From: Mycobacterium sp. Root135
GTDB taxonomy: Bacteria > Actinomycetota > Actinomycetes > Mycobacteriales > Mycobacteriaceae
Assembly (NCBI RefSeq): GCF_001426545.1
Contig: NZ_LMEZ01000007.1
Coordinates: 143,473 to 207,472, forward strand
Length of the DNA: 64,000 bases
Direction of reading: 5' to 3'
Numbering within the stretch: position 1 is the first letter of the stretch; every line of letters starts with the position of its first letter. The notes under the pieces are model-generated. The model was given only the letters and a program-made list of their open reading frames with translations. It was not told where the DNA came from and did not search any database. The position numbers and the translations under genes were made by a program. This document shows positions 18,470-26,523 of the stretch, piece by piece.

Positions 18470-18843
18470 GCCAGCCACTGCACAGCCGACGGGCTGAACA
18501 GCAGCGCCAATCCGGCCACGGCGACGACTGCAACGGGAATGCCGTAGGACCACTGCTGCGAGCCCACCGCGATGTACCACGCCACCGGCAGCAGCAGGAG
18601 CTGCGCGAAGACCGCAATCCCGCGACCCCACCGCCGCCCCGTCCACAGCGCCCACGCCGCGGTGAGCACCGCCGCGCCCATCACCACGTACCACAGCGCA
18701 GTGCCGTAGCCGCTGATCGACACCTCGTGGGCACCTTCGAGGGCACGGACGACGAACACCACCGCCACGACCACCAGAGCGAGGCCCTCCAACGCCACGA
18801 GGGCGGCCGCCTGACGAATGGTTGATGGCGAAGGCACGATCAC
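18451..18843 (-). CDS. Four-span integral membrane protein (Rv3217c-like)
   Basis: This 130-residue protein has four hydrophobic helices, about residues 10-32, 42-64, 75-92 and 97-115, joined by short loops (TGRRWGRGI between the second and third). It has no catalytic motif. The last 19 bp overlap the end of the GNAT gene on the other strand. It matches the place and size of Rv3217c. Function is unknown. Confidence 0.82.
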   Translation of the reverse strand: MIVPSPSTIRQAAALVALEGLALVVVAVVFVVRALEGAHEVSISGYGTALWYVVMGAAVLTAAWALWTGRRWGRGIAVFAQLLLLPVAWYIAVGSQQWSYGIPVAVVAVAGLALLFSPSAVQWLAQSDDD

Positions 18844-18896
18844 ATCGACGAGCGTAGAGCGCGCGACGGTGCGGCATGCCGATAGGGTTGAGCCCC

Positions 18897-19856
18897 GTGC
18901 GTGCCGTCCTGATAGTCAACCCCAACGCCACGTCGACCACTCCGGCGGGGCGTGATCTTCTGGCGCATGCGCTCGAGAGCCGCGTCAAGCTGACCGTCGC
19001 CCACACCAACCACCGCGGCCATGCGATCGAAATCGCAAGGGACGCTGCGCGAGACGGAACCGACGTGGTGATCGTCCACGGCGGCGACGGCACGGTCAAC
19101 GAGGTGGTCAACGGGATCCTCGGCGACTGCGGTCAGACCCCACCCAAGAAGGGTCCCGCGATCTCGGTGGTGCCCGGCGGATCGGCCAACGTGTTCGCCC
19201 GCGCCCTTGGCATCAGCCCCGATCCCGTCGAGGCGACCAATCAACTCGTCGACCTCCTCGGCGCCTACCGTCGCGGCGTCAAGTGGCGCCGAATCGGGCT
19301 GATGGACTGCGGCGACAGGTGGGGCGTCTTCACCGCGGGCATGGGGGTCGACGGCGACGTCGTGGCCGCCGTGGAGGCGCAGCGGGAGAAGGGCCGCAAG
19401 GTCACCGCGTCGCGGTATATCAAGGTGGCCACCCGCGAACTGCTGGCCAGCGCCCGGCGCGAACCGTCGATGACGTTGGAGATCGCCGGCCGCGCCCCCG
19501 TGACCGGGGTGCACTTCGCCTTCGTGTCGAACTCGAGCCCGTGGACTTACGCCAACACCCGGCCGGTGTGGACCAACCCCGACACCAGCTTCGAGACGGG
19601 CCTCGGCGTCTTCGCGACGACCAGCATGAACGTGTGGGCGAATCTCGGGCTGGTGCGCCAGATGTTGGCGAAGAATCCACGCCTCGACGCCAAGCATTTG
19701 GTGCGCGACGACGACGTGCCATGGGTCCGCGTGACGGCCGACACGCCCGTTGGCTGTCAGATTGACGGAGATTACGTCGGCCAGCGCGAAAGGATGACGT
19801 TCACGTCGGTTCGGGATGCGCTCGGAGTGGTTGCGCCGCCGGCCAAAAAGCCCTGA
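18897..19856 (+). CDS. Diacylglycerol kinase-family lipid kinase (Rv3218-like)
   Basis: This is a DAGK-catalytic-domain protein of about 319 residues. It begins RAVLIVNPNATS and has the nucleotide-binding GGDGTVNEVVNG at about residues 62-73 and VVPGGSANVFAR further on. The C-terminal part contains FVSNSSPWTYANTRPVWTNP, typical of YegS/LCB5-type lipid kinases. GTG 18897 was preferred to ATG 18876 because it gives the conserved N-terminus and has AGGG about 9 bases upstream. Its role is probably phosphorylating a lipid at the membrane; the substrate is unknown. Confidence 0.88.
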   Translation: MRAVLIVNPNATSTTPAGRDLLAHALESRVKLTVAHTNHRGHAIEIARDAARDGTDVVIVHGGDGTVNEVVNGILGDCGQTPPKKGPAISVVPGGSANVFARALGISPDPVEATNQLVDLLGAYRRGVKWRRIGLMDCGDRWGVFTAGMGVDGDVVAAVEAQREKGRKVTASRYIKVATRELLASARREPSMTLEIAGRAPVTGVHFAFVSNSSPWTYANTRPVWTNPDTSFETGLGVFATTSMNVWANLGLVRQMLAKNPRLDAKHLVRDDDVPWVRVTADTPVGCQIDGDYVGQRERMTFTSVRDALGVVAPPAKKP

Positions 19857-19958
19857 CCTGGCAAACCGCTGTGAAGTGCCACGAATTAGGGCGCAAGTGA
19901 TGCGAGTGTAGTACAAACGTCAGGGGGGTCCGGCAACCCGGCCCCCTCTAACGATGCC

Positions 19959-19974
19959 AGTGAGATTGCCCACG
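19959..19974 (+). promoter_or_regulatory. CRP-type operator upstream of whiB1
   Basis: The 16-mer AGTGAGATTGCCCACG fits the cAMP-receptor-protein pattern GTG-N8-CAC. It is, from memory, almost the same as the activating CRP site in the Mtb whiB1 promoter (one or two base differences). It lies 140 bp before the whiB1 ATG, with a TTGACA-like hexamer at 19991-19996. CRP (Rv3676) control of whiB1 is established in Mtb; that it holds here is inferred from sequence. Confidence 0.7.
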
Positions 19975-20113
19975 TGTGAACGCGCCTCTATTGACATCTG
20001 TCCAGCCTGTGGAAGCATCGTTTGCAACAGTGCAGAAACATTTGGTGTGCACGCGTTAACAGCCGAAGAAAAGCTCGTGCGCCTTGCTGCGCACCGGAAT
20101 AGGAGTAATAGAA

Positions 20114-20368
20114 ATGGATTGGCGGCATAAAGCAGTCTGTCGTGACGAGGATCCGGAACTGTTCTTCCCGGTGGGAAACAGCGGCCCGGCACTCGCCCAG
20201 ATTGCTGATGCAAAGATCGTCTGCAACCGGTGCCCGGTCACCACGGAGTGCCTGAGCTGGGCTTTGGAGTCCGGACAGGACGCCGGCGTCTGGGGCGGCA
20301 TGAGCGAGGACGAGCGTCGCGCGCTCAAGCGTCGCAATGCACGGACCAAGGCTCGCACGGGCGTCTAG
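20114..20368 (+). CDS. whiB1: Iron-sulfur transcription factor WhiB1
   Basis: This 84-residue WhiB protein carries four cluster ligands: Cys9, Cys37, Cys40 and Cys46 (CNRCPVTTEC). The WhiB signature GVWGG follows, and then a basic tail (RRALKRRNARTKARTG). It is nearly identical to Mtb WhiB1, the nitric-oxide-sensitive partner of the principal sigma factor. The open frame extends 10 codons upstream, but ATG 20114 has AGGAG 8 bases upstream and yields the exact family length. A strong hairpin terminator follows the stop. Confidence 0.97.
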   Translation: MDWRHKAVCRDEDPELFFPVGNSGPALAQIADAKIVCNRCPVTTECLSWALESGQDAGVWGGMSEDERRALKRRNARTKARTGV

Positions 20369-20386
20369 CCCACTCGATTCCTTTTG

Positions 20387-20423
20387 TTTACGGCCCCGGC
20401 TTTCGCCGGGGCCGTAAATTTTT
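20387..20423 (+). terminator. Rho-independent terminator after whiB1
   Basis: TTTACGGCCCCGGC (20387-20400) pairs perfectly with GCCGGGGCCGTAAA (20405-20418) around a TTTC loop, followed by a T run. This is a 14-bp stem, unusually canonical for mycobacteria. It lies between convergent whiB1 and pdtaS and may serve both strands, because the 5' side also reads as an A/T-rich run from the other strand. Confidence 0.92.
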
Positions 20424-20471
20424 GGCCAGGCGCGGTATTTCCAGGACTATTTCCGGAATGTGACGACGGTG

Positions 20472-21971
20472 TTACTGCGCCAGCCGACCGCGGCGGCCCA
20501 CGGGCACCCGCAGGACGACGTCGGTTCCGCCGGTCGGCACGGCGTGCATACCCAGTGAACCGTCCAATTCGGCGGCCACCAGCGTCCGCACGATCTGCAG
20601 GCCCAGACTGTCCGACTTCTCCAAGCTGAACCCGTCGGGCAGCCCACGGCCGTCGTCGTGGACCACGACGTCGAGCCACCGGGCGGAGCGCTCCGCCCGG
20701 ATCGTCACGCTGCCGTTCTCCGAGGTCGAGTCGTAGGCATGCTCGATCGCGTTCTGGACGAGCTCCGTGATGACCATGACCAGGGCAGTGGCCCGATCGG
20801 CGTCGAGGACGCCCAGATCGCCGACACGGTTGATCCTGACGGGTCTGCCCACCGACGCCACGTCGTTCATGATCGGCACGATGCGGTCCACGACCTCGTC
20901 GAGGTTGACTTCCTCGTCGACCGACATCGACAGGGCGTCGTGCACCAGGGCGATGGACGAGACCCGCCGCACCGATTCGATGAGCGCGTCTCGTCCCTCG
21001 GCGTTGTTGGTCCGCCTGGCCTGCAGGCGCAGCAGCGCGGCGACGGTCTGAAGGTTGTTCTTCACCCGGTGGTGAATCTCACGAATCGTCGCGTCCTTGG
21101 ACAGCAACGCGCGATCGCGCCGTTTGACCTCCGTCACGTCGCGGATCAGCACGGCCGCCCCGGCCGCCTTGCCGTCCACCACCATCGGGATCGTCCGGAG
21201 CAACACCGCAGCTCCCCCGGCGTCTACCTCCATGCGCATGCTGGACCCACCGGAGAGCGAGTCACGGACGTGGTTGGCCAATTCCTGGGCCTCGAACGGG
21301 TCGGAGATCAGCGGGCGGGTGACAGTGACGAGGTTGTGCCCCTCGAGCTCTGCCTTGAGCCCCATGCGGTGGTACGCCGAGATCGCGTTCGGACTGGCGA
21401 AGCTGACCTGGCCCACTTCGTCGAGTCGAATGAAGCCGTCCCCGACCCGAGGACTCGACCGGGACATCGCGAGGTCGCCGATGTTGGGGAAGGTGCCCTC
21501 CGAGAGCATGTGCAGGATGTCGGCTGCGCAGTCCAGATAGGCACGCTCCAGCGGGCTGGCCTTGCGCCGGTCGGCCAAAGCGGTCTGGTGCGTGAGCACC
21601 GCGACCACCCGGTCGCCGTGCCGCACGGGGACGGCCTCGACGTCGAGCCACCGGCCTTCCGTCGAATCCGCCTGTCCCGCATCGCTTTCCCGGCCGATCA
21701 GGCCTGAGGCGAACGCGGTGACCACCACCGGCATGTCGGCCGCGGTGTTGACCGTACCGACGGCGTCGGCCAGCAGCGCGGTTGGCGCCGTGTTCGGCCG
21801 AACCTGCGCGACGCACACCAGCGAGCCGTCGTCGTGGTGCACCCACATGAGGTAGTCGGCGAACGACAGATCCGCCAGCAGTTGCCACTCGCCGACCAGT
21901 GCGTGCAAGTGGTCGACGGCGTTGCCGGGCAACATGGTGTGCTCGGCGAGCAGGTCACCGAGGGTCGACAC
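20472..21971 (-). CDS. pdtaS: Sensor histidine kinase PdtaS
   Basis: This is a 499-residue cytosolic kinase. An N-terminal GAF-type domain (about residues 1-150) and a PAS-type domain (about 175-285) precede the HisKA_2 block REIHHRVKNNLQTV, with the phospho-accepting histidine at 300 or 301. A HATPase_c end follows, with ELVQNAIEHAY, DDGRGLP and GLQIV. It has no membrane segment. It is the orthologue of Rv3220c, whose partner PdtaR is an RNA-binding ANTAR response regulator encoded elsewhere. The GTG start at 21971 gives the family length. Confidence 0.95.
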   Translation of the reverse strand: MSTLGDLLAEHTMLPGNAVDHLHALVGEWQLLADLSFADYLMWVHHDDGSLVCVAQVRPNTAPTALLADAVGTVNTAADMPVVVTAFASGLIGRESDAGQADSTEGRWLDVEAVPVRHGDRVVAVLTHQTALADRRKASPLERAYLDCAADILHMLSEGTFPNIGDLAMSRSSPRVGDGFIRLDEVGQVSFASPNAISAYHRMGLKAELEGHNLVTVTRPLISDPFEAQELANHVRDSLSGGSSMRMEVDAGGAAVLLRTIPMVVDGKAAGAAVLIRDVTEVKRRDRALLSKDATIREIHHRVKNNLQTVAALLRLQARRTNNAEGRDALIESVRRVSSIALVHDALSMSVDEEVNLDEVVDRIVPIMNDVASVGRPVRINRVGDLGVLDADRATALVMVITELVQNAIEHAYDSTSENGSVTIRAERSARWLDVVVHDDGRGLPDGFSLEKSDSLGLQIVRTLVAAELDGSLGMHAVPTGGTDVVLRVPVGRRGRLAQ

Positions 21972-21997
21972 GGGTGTTGCCTCTCGGTGTCGGGAAC

Positions 21998-22213
21998 CTA
22001 GCTGATGACGGCGATGAGGTCGCCGGCCTGGATGACGTCGCCGACCTTGACGTTGACGTTGGTCACCTTTCCGGCCGCCTCGGCAAGTACCGGAATCTCC
22101 ATCTTCATGGATTCCAGGAGGACGACGATGTCGCCCTCGTTGATGTCGTCGCCTTCGCTGACCACGACCTCGAGCACACTGGCCACGATCTCAGCGCGAA
22201 CGTCCTCGGCCAT
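21998..22213 (-). CDS. Biotinylated protein TB7.3 (biotin-carrier domain)
   Basis: This 71-residue stand-alone biotinyl domain has the biotinylation motif ESMKMEIPV, with the modified lysine near residue 36, and the mirrored half VGDVIQAGDLIAVIS. ATG 22213 gives MAEDVRAEIV and exactly the Mtb length (Rv3221c); an earlier in-frame start would add 33 residues unlike the family. It probably acts as carrier for an acyl-CoA carboxylase, but no carboxylase gene is adjacent. Confidence 0.93.
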   Translation of the reverse strand: MAEDVRAEIVASVLEVVVSEGDDINEGDIVVLLESMKMEIPVLAEAAGKVTNVNVKVGDVIQAGDLIAVIS

Positions 22214-22336
22214 CTTCACCCACTCGTCTCTAGAGCCGCCCCTGCGGTGTCTATCGAACCACACGCACGGGATTGGAATGCAGTGGCGCGAGCGTGAGAC
22301 ACTAACGGGCAAGCAATTGACTCATTGGAGGATGCC

Positions 22337-22429
22337 ATGGCCAAGCGTGGCCGTAAGAAGCGTGACCGTAAGCACACCAAGGCCAACCACGGCAAGCGCC
22401 CCAACTGCGGTTCGAAGGCAGTTACCTAA
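22337..22429 (+). CDS. Large-subunit ribosomal protein bL37 (30 residues)
   Basis: This tiny gene encodes 30 residues beginning MAKRGRKKRDRKH and continuing TKANHGKRPN, a strongly basic peptide. It matches my memory of bL37, the small protein found in cryo-EM structures of the mycobacterial 50S subunit (24 residues in M. smegmatis). GGAGG lies 5 bases before the ATG, an ideal ribosome-binding site. The last six residues (CGSKAV then T) extend the known 24-residue form. The stop overlaps the rshA stop by 4 bp on the other strand. It is easily missed in annotation because of its length. Confidence 0.85.
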   Translation: MAKRGRKKRDRKHTKANHGKRPNCGSKAVT

Positions 22430-22737
22430 CCACGAATGATGGTGGTGCGGCTGATCTCCACTCGCAGCCGCGCCCGCAGTGAATCCGGCGCCTTATCGCC
22501 ACTGCACTTGGTGGCGATGAGGCGCTTCACGCGTTCTTCGATGCCGTATTGCCGCAGGCAGGTCGGGCATTCCTCGAGATGATGGCGCAGCTTGTCACGC
22601 GTTTCCGTCGTGCACTCGCCGTCGAGCAGAGTCCACACCTCGGCGATCACCGACGCGCATTCCGGGTGCTTGGGGTCTACGGGACCCACCGGTGGACGGA
22701 ACGTGTGCTCTTCGGGGCGTGAAAGGTCGTCGTTCAC
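22426..22737 (-). CDS. rshA: Anti-sigma factor RshA (zinc-associated, redox sensitive)
   Basis: This 103-residue anti-sigma factor of the ZAS family has the His53-x3-Cys57-x2-Cys60 motif within HHLEECPTCLRQYG. An upstream CTTE/His region and a late cysteine near residue 79 (TKCSG) are also seen. It binds SigH and releases it on oxidation or heat. The GTG start overlaps the sigH stop as GTGA, so sigma and anti-sigma factors are made in fixed ratio. It is the orthologue of Rv3221A. Confidence 0.94.
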   Translation of the reverse strand: MNDDLSRPEEHTFRPPVGPVDPKHPECASVIAEVWTLLDGECTTETRDKLRHHLEECPTCLRQYGIEERVKRLIATKCSGDKAPDSLRARLRVEISRTTIIRG

Positions 22738-23465
22738 GAAGAAACCTCCTCGGGCTCGTCGATCTGTCCTCTGATGAAGCCGCGATCCCTCGCGACGTCC
22801 GCCAATAGCTCGCGGAGCTGTTTACGGCCACGATGCAGTCGAGACATCACCGTGCCGATGGGCGTGCCCATGATCTGGGCGATCTCCTTGTACGGAAAAC
22901 CCTCCACGTCGGCGTAGTACACGGCCATCCGAAACTCCTCGGGCAGCGCCTGCAGCGCCGCCTTGATCTCGGTGTCCGGCAACGCCTCCATCGCCTCGAC
23001 CTCAGCGGACCTCAAACCAGTCGACGTGTGCTGCGCGTTGGCCGCCAGCTGCCAGTCGGTGATCTCGTCCGTCGGGTACTCCGCGGGCTGCCGCTGCTTC
23101 TTGCGGTAGCTGTTGATGTAGGTGTTGGTCAGGATCCGGTACAGCCACGCCTTCAGGTTCGTTCCGGCGCGGAACGAACGAAAGCCGGCGTACGCCTTCA
23201 CCATGGTCTCCTGAAGGAGATCCTCGGCGTCCGCTGGATTGCGAGTCATGCGCAACGCGCCGCCGTACAGCTGATCCAGCAGTGGAATGGCGTCCCGCTC
23301 GAAACGCGCCGTGAGTTCGGCGTCGGTCTCGATTACAGGCTCTTCGGCCGCGACTGGCGCTGCTCCGTCGAGATCGGTCATCTGGGTGGACACCGTCCCT
23401 TCTCTCGCGGCACCACCGAACAGAACCGGCTCGTAGACCGGCCGTTCCAGGCAAAGCGTTGGCAC
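22734..23465 (-). CDS. sigH: ECF RNA polymerase sigma factor SigH
   Basis: This is a 243-residue group-4 sigma factor. Region 2 reads GGALRMTRNPADAEDLLQET with KAWLYRILTNTYINSYRK; region 4 reads LPEEFRMAVYYADVEGFPYKEIAQIMGTPIGTVMSRLHRGR. It directs the oxidative and heat stress regulon (thioredoxins, chaperones, sigB). GTG 23465 has AGGAG 8 bases upstream, which supports it, although the first about 35 residues exceed the Mtb form; GTG 23393 and ATG 23381 are alternatives. A SigH-type promoter lies upstream, consistent with autoregulation. Confidence 0.95.
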   Translation of the reverse strand: MPTLCLERPVYEPVLFGGAAREGTVSTQMTDLDGAAPVAAEEPVIETDAELTARFERDAIPLLDQLYGGALRMTRNPADAEDLLQETMVKAYAGFRSFRAGTNLKAWLYRILTNTYINSYRKKQRQPAEYPTDEITDWQLAANAQHTSTGLRSAEVEAMEALPDTEIKAALQALPEEFRMAVYYADVEGFPYKEIAQIMGTPIGTVMSRLHRGRKQLRELLADVARDRGFIRGQIDEPEEVSS

Positions 23466-23541
23466 CGAGGTGTCTCCTAACTTCCGATCCTAGTGGCTCG
23501 TACCGACGGAGTCGCCTTCACAGCGCCCATCGCTGCACATC

Positions 23542-23568
23542 AACAGCGAAAGTGGCCGCGAATGTTCC
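23542..23568 (-). promoter_or_regulatory. SigH-type (autoregulatory) promoter of sigH-rshA
   Basis: On the minus strand GGAACA (23568-23563) and GTT (23544-23542) are separated by 18 bases, the -35/-10 pattern recognised by SigH-type ECF sigma factors. A start about 7 bases further would leave a leader of about 70 nt before GTG 23465. Autoregulation of sigH from such a promoter is established in Mtb and M. smegmatis; here it is read from the motif. Confidence 0.8.
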
Positions 23569-23594
23569 CTAAGAAACCGCACTATCGTGATGCC

Positions 23595-24089
23595 GTGGCC
23601 CGCGCAGCAACCCCCGCGATAGCGGCGCTCGTTGCGGCAAACGTCCCGCACGACGTCCTGAGTTACCACCACGATCCCCAGAACGACGCCTTCGGCGACG
23701 AGGCCGTCGCCGCGCTGGCCGCCGCCGGGGTCGAGGTGTCCGCCGAGCAGGTGTTCAAGACATTGGTGATCGCGCTGCCGTCGGGCCTCGCCGTCGCCGT
23801 GCTCCCCGTTCCGTACAAGCTGTCGCTCAAGGCCGCCGCCGCCGCCCTCGGCGCACCGCGCGCCGACATGGCCGACCGCGCGGCCGCCGAGCGGTCCACC
23901 GGTTACGTGATCGGGGGCATCTCCCCCTTGGGCCAACGCAAGGCGCTGCCGACCGTCGTCGACGACTCGGTGTACGCCTGGGACCGCGTGCTGTGCAGCG
24001 CAGGCAAGCGCGGATTGCAGGTGGCACTGGCACCGGCGGATCTCGTGGGTCTCACCGGGGCGCTGACCGCCGACATCCTGGCTGTCTAG
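23595..24089 (+). CDS. YbaK/EbsC-type Cys-tRNA(Pro) deacylase
   Basis: This 164-residue protein of the YbaK/ProX editing family hydrolyses mischarged Cys-tRNA(Pro). Family blocks are QVFKTLVI, VAVLPVPYKLSLKAAA (with the catalytic-region lysines) and the loop TGYVIGGISPLGQRKALPTVVDDS. The frame is open to 23493, but GTG 23595 fits the family length; the longer form would overlap the divergent sigH promoter. In Mtb the equivalent gene is split (Rv3224A/B), while here it is intact. Confidence 0.88.
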   Translation: MARAATPAIAALVAANVPHDVLSYHHDPQNDAFGDEAVAALAAAGVEVSAEQVFKTLVIALPSGLAVAVLPVPYKLSLKAAAAALGAPRADMADRAAAERSTGYVIGGISPLGQRKALPTVVDDSVYAWDRVLCSAGKRGLQVALAPADLVGLTGALTADILAV

Positions 24090-24098
24090 GGTGAAGGC

Positions 24099-24944
24099 AT
24101 GTCGCTAGCGGGAAAGACCATGTTCATCTCCGGCGCGAGCCGAGGCATCGGGCTGGCGATCGCCAAGCGCGTCGCCGCCGACGGCGCCAACGTCGCCCTG
24201 GTCGCCAAGACCGCAGAACCCCATCCCAAGCTCGAGGGCACGATCTACACCGCCGCCAAGGAGATCGAGGAGGCAGGCGGTCACGCACTGCCGATCCTTG
24301 GCGACGTCCGTGACGGCGAGTCCGTGGAATCAGCCGTCGCGCAAGCGGTTTCGCAGTTCGGCGGCATCGACATCTGCGTGAACAACGCGTCGGCGATCAA
24401 CCTGGGCTCGATCACCGAGGTACCGCTCAAGCGGTTCGACCTCATGAACGGGATCAACGTCAGGGGCACCTACGCCGTGTCGCAGGCCTGCATTCCGCAC
24501 ATGGTGGGCCGGGACAACCCCCACATCCTCACGCTGTCGCCGCCGATCCTGCTGGAGTCCAAGTGGCTCAAGCCGACGGCCTACATGATGGCCAAGTACG
24601 GCATGACGTTGTGCGCGCTCGGCATCGCCGAGGAGATGCGCGCCGACGGCATCGCCTCCAACACGCTGTGGCCGCGGACGCTGGTGGCCACAGCCGCCGT
24701 CCAGAACCTCCTCGGCGGCGCCGAGGCGATGAGCCGCGCCCGCAAGCCCGACGTCTACGCCGACGCCGCCTACGTGGTCTTCAACAAGCCGGCCCGCGAG
24801 TACACCGGAAACAGCGTGCTGTGCGAGGACGTCCTGGTCGACTCGGGCGTCACGGATCTGTCGGTGTACGACTGCGTCCCCGGCCCCGAACTCGGCGTCG
24901 ACCTGTGGGTCGAGACGCCCAACCCGCCCGGGTACGGCGCCTGA
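24099..24944 (+). CDS. Short-chain dehydrogenase/reductase (Rv3224-like)
   Basis: This 281-residue classical SDR is of the HSDL2-like type. It has the cofactor motif SGASRGIG at about residues 10-17, the NNAS motif, and the catalytic pair in TAYMMAKYG, with Ser in LTLSPPI. The Ala-Ser-Arg after the first glycine suggests NADP preference. It overlaps the following methyltransferase as TGATG. Its substrate is probably a fatty or steroid-like alcohol or ketone; it cannot be fixed from sequence. Confidence 0.9.
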   Translation: MSLAGKTMFISGASRGIGLAIAKRVAADGANVALVAKTAEPHPKLEGTIYTAAKEIEEAGGHALPILGDVRDGESVESAVAQAVSQFGGIDICVNNASAINLGSITEVPLKRFDLMNGINVRGTYAVSQACIPHMVGRDNPHILTLSPPILLESKWLKPTAYMMAKYGMTLCALGIAEEMRADGIASNTLWPRTLVATAAVQNLLGGAEAMSRARKPDVYADAAYVVFNKPAREYTGNSVLCEDVLVDSGVTDLSVYDCVPGPELGVDLWVETPNPPGYGA

Positions 24945-25711
24945 TGTGGGCCGGAGGCCGCTACGAGTCGGTGGCCGAACGCATCGCCGTCGTCGCCGGC
25001 GAAACAGTGGCGGCCGCGGAGCGCCGCCGACCGCTTGACGGCGCCGCGCTGGTGGACCTGGCCTGCGGCACCGGCAGCGCCGCGTTGGCGGCGGCCGGGC
25101 GCGGCGCGGTGGTCACCGGTGTCGACCTGACCCCTGAGCTGATCGCCATCGCCGAGAGCAAGGCACTCAGCGCTGGGCATGACATCACCTGGGTGGCCGC
25201 CGACGCGTCGGAGACGACCCTGCCCGACGCCGCGTTCGACACCGCGGTGTCCAACATGGGCGTCATCTTCGTCGAGCCGGGGCGGCAGGTCGAGGAGATC
25301 AGTCGGCTACTGAAACCCGGTGGGACGCTGGCTATTTCGGCGTGGGTTCGCAGCGCCGCCAACCCGTTCTTCGATCCGATCGTCGCGGTCCTCGGCGCGC
25401 CGCCCGACAGGGGGTTCACCCCCGACCAGTGGGGCGATCCCGCGATCGCGACCGAACGGCTCGCTGCCAACTTCACCGACGTCGAGATCGACGACGGGGC
25501 GCTCACCTGGGCGTTCGACACCCTGGACGCCGCGTGCAACTTTCTGGTGCACGAGTCACCGATGCACGTCGACCTCTTCGCTCGACTCGACGGCGACCAG
25601 CACGACCGCCTCCTGGCCGCGTTCACCGACGCGCTCACCCCGCACGTCGGCGACGACGGCGGCGTCCGCTTCGACGCGCCGTACGCGATCATCACCGCCA
25701 GTCGCCGCTAG
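24944..25711 (+). CDS. Class I SAM-dependent methyltransferase
   Basis: This 255-residue protein has the SAM-binding motif VDLACGTGSAAL at about residues 36-47, VDLTPELI (motif II) and VSNMGVIFVEPG (motif IV). LLKPGGTLAISAW follows. The frame is open much further upstream, but that part lies inside the SDR gene; ATG 24944 overlaps its stop as TGATG. The C-terminal half is unlike sterol or menaquinone methyltransferases that I can name. It overlaps the convergent SRAP gene by 4 bp. Coupling to the SDR suggests a shared, unknown pathway. Confidence 0.85.
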   Translation: MWAGGRYESVAERIAVVAGETVAAAERRRPLDGAALVDLACGTGSAALAAAGRGAVVTGVDLTPELIAIAESKALSAGHDITWVAADASETTLPDAAFDTAVSNMGVIFVEPGRQVEEISRLLKPGGTLAISAWVRSAANPFFDPIVAVLGAPPDRGFTPDQWGDPAIATERLAANFTDVEIDDGALTWAFDTLDAACNFLVHESPMHVDLFARLDGDQHDRLLAAFTDALTPHVGDDGGVRFDAPYAIITASRR

Positions 25712-26478
25712 AGCAGCGTCCCCTGCTCGGCCTGCGGCTCAGCGGGTTCGATCAGCTCGGGTCCGTTGTTGCGGACGCTGTTGACCAGCCGGGACACCTC
25801 GCGGACCGCGATGCGGTCCAGGTCGCCGTGACCTCTCAGCAGGCCTTCGTCCATCGGCGCGTCGGGATCCAGCCATCGGTCCCAGTCGCGCTCGCTGATG
25901 CTCAGCGGCATGCGGTCGTGAATCTCGGCCAGCTGGCCTGCCGACTCGGTGGTGATGATGGTGCACGTCAGCAGCGGCGGGGCGTCCTTCACCGGCCGCC
26001 ACGTCGACCACAGGCCGCCCATGAACAACGGCTCGCCGTCCGCGCCGTGCATGAAGAACGGCGTCTTGACGCCCTTCTTGCCGCCGGCTCCCTCAGCGCC
26101 CGGACGCCACTCGTACCAGCCGTCCATCGGTACCAGGCACCGCTTGGTCTTGGCGGAGGCGCGGAACGCCGCCGAGGTGGTGACCGTCTCGGCGCGGGCG
26201 TTGATGAGCAGCGGCCCCTTGGTCTCGGGAGTGCCGTCGCCCTTGGCCTTCACCCAGGGCGGCACCAGTCCCCACCGCATCGAGCGCACCCGCCGGGTCG
26301 ACTCGTCGTCGGGTTCGGCGTGCCGCTTGACCACCGAACTGATCGTCGTCGTCGGCGCAACGTTGAAGTTGGGCTGCGGCGGCTCCTTGGCCTCCGTCGC
26401 CGCAATGGTCTCGTCGATCGCCTTGATCTTCTCGGCCAGCAGCGCCGGATCGGTCGTCACCGCGAATCGCCCACACAT
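25708..26478 (-). CDS. SOS response-associated peptidase, SRAP/HMCES family (Rv3226c-like)
   Basis: This 256-residue SRAP protein shields abasic sites in single-stranded DNA by covalent attachment. ATG 26478 gives MCGRF, which puts the catalytic cysteine at position 2 where it must be exposed after removal of methionine; this decides the start against a much longer open frame running antisense through aroA. Further conserved blocks are NFNVAPTT, MRWGLVPPW, NARAET, GWYEW (catalytic Glu) and IHDRMP (catalytic His). Confidence 0.94.
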   Translation of the reverse strand: MCGRFAVTTDPALLAEKIKAIDETIAATEAKEPPQPNFNVAPTTTISSVVKRHAEPDDESTRRVRSMRWGLVPPWVKAKGDGTPETKGPLLINARAETVTTSAAFRASAKTKRCLVPMDGWYEWRPGAEGAGGKKGVKTPFFMHGADGEPLFMGGLWSTWRPVKDAPPLLTCTIITTESAGQLAEIHDRMPLSISERDWDRWLDPDAPMDEGLLRGHGDLDRIAVREVSRLVNSVRNNGPELIEPAEPQAEQGTLL

Positions 26479-26523
26479 GTATCCCATGGTGGCAGAAGGA
26501 GGCGACAAGGCAGGATGGACGGC

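Noticed and set aside
19873..19886. GTG-N6-CAC sequence upstream of whiB1 as a second CRP site
   Set aside because: Spacing between GTG and CAC is 6 bases, whereas the CRP pattern needs 8.
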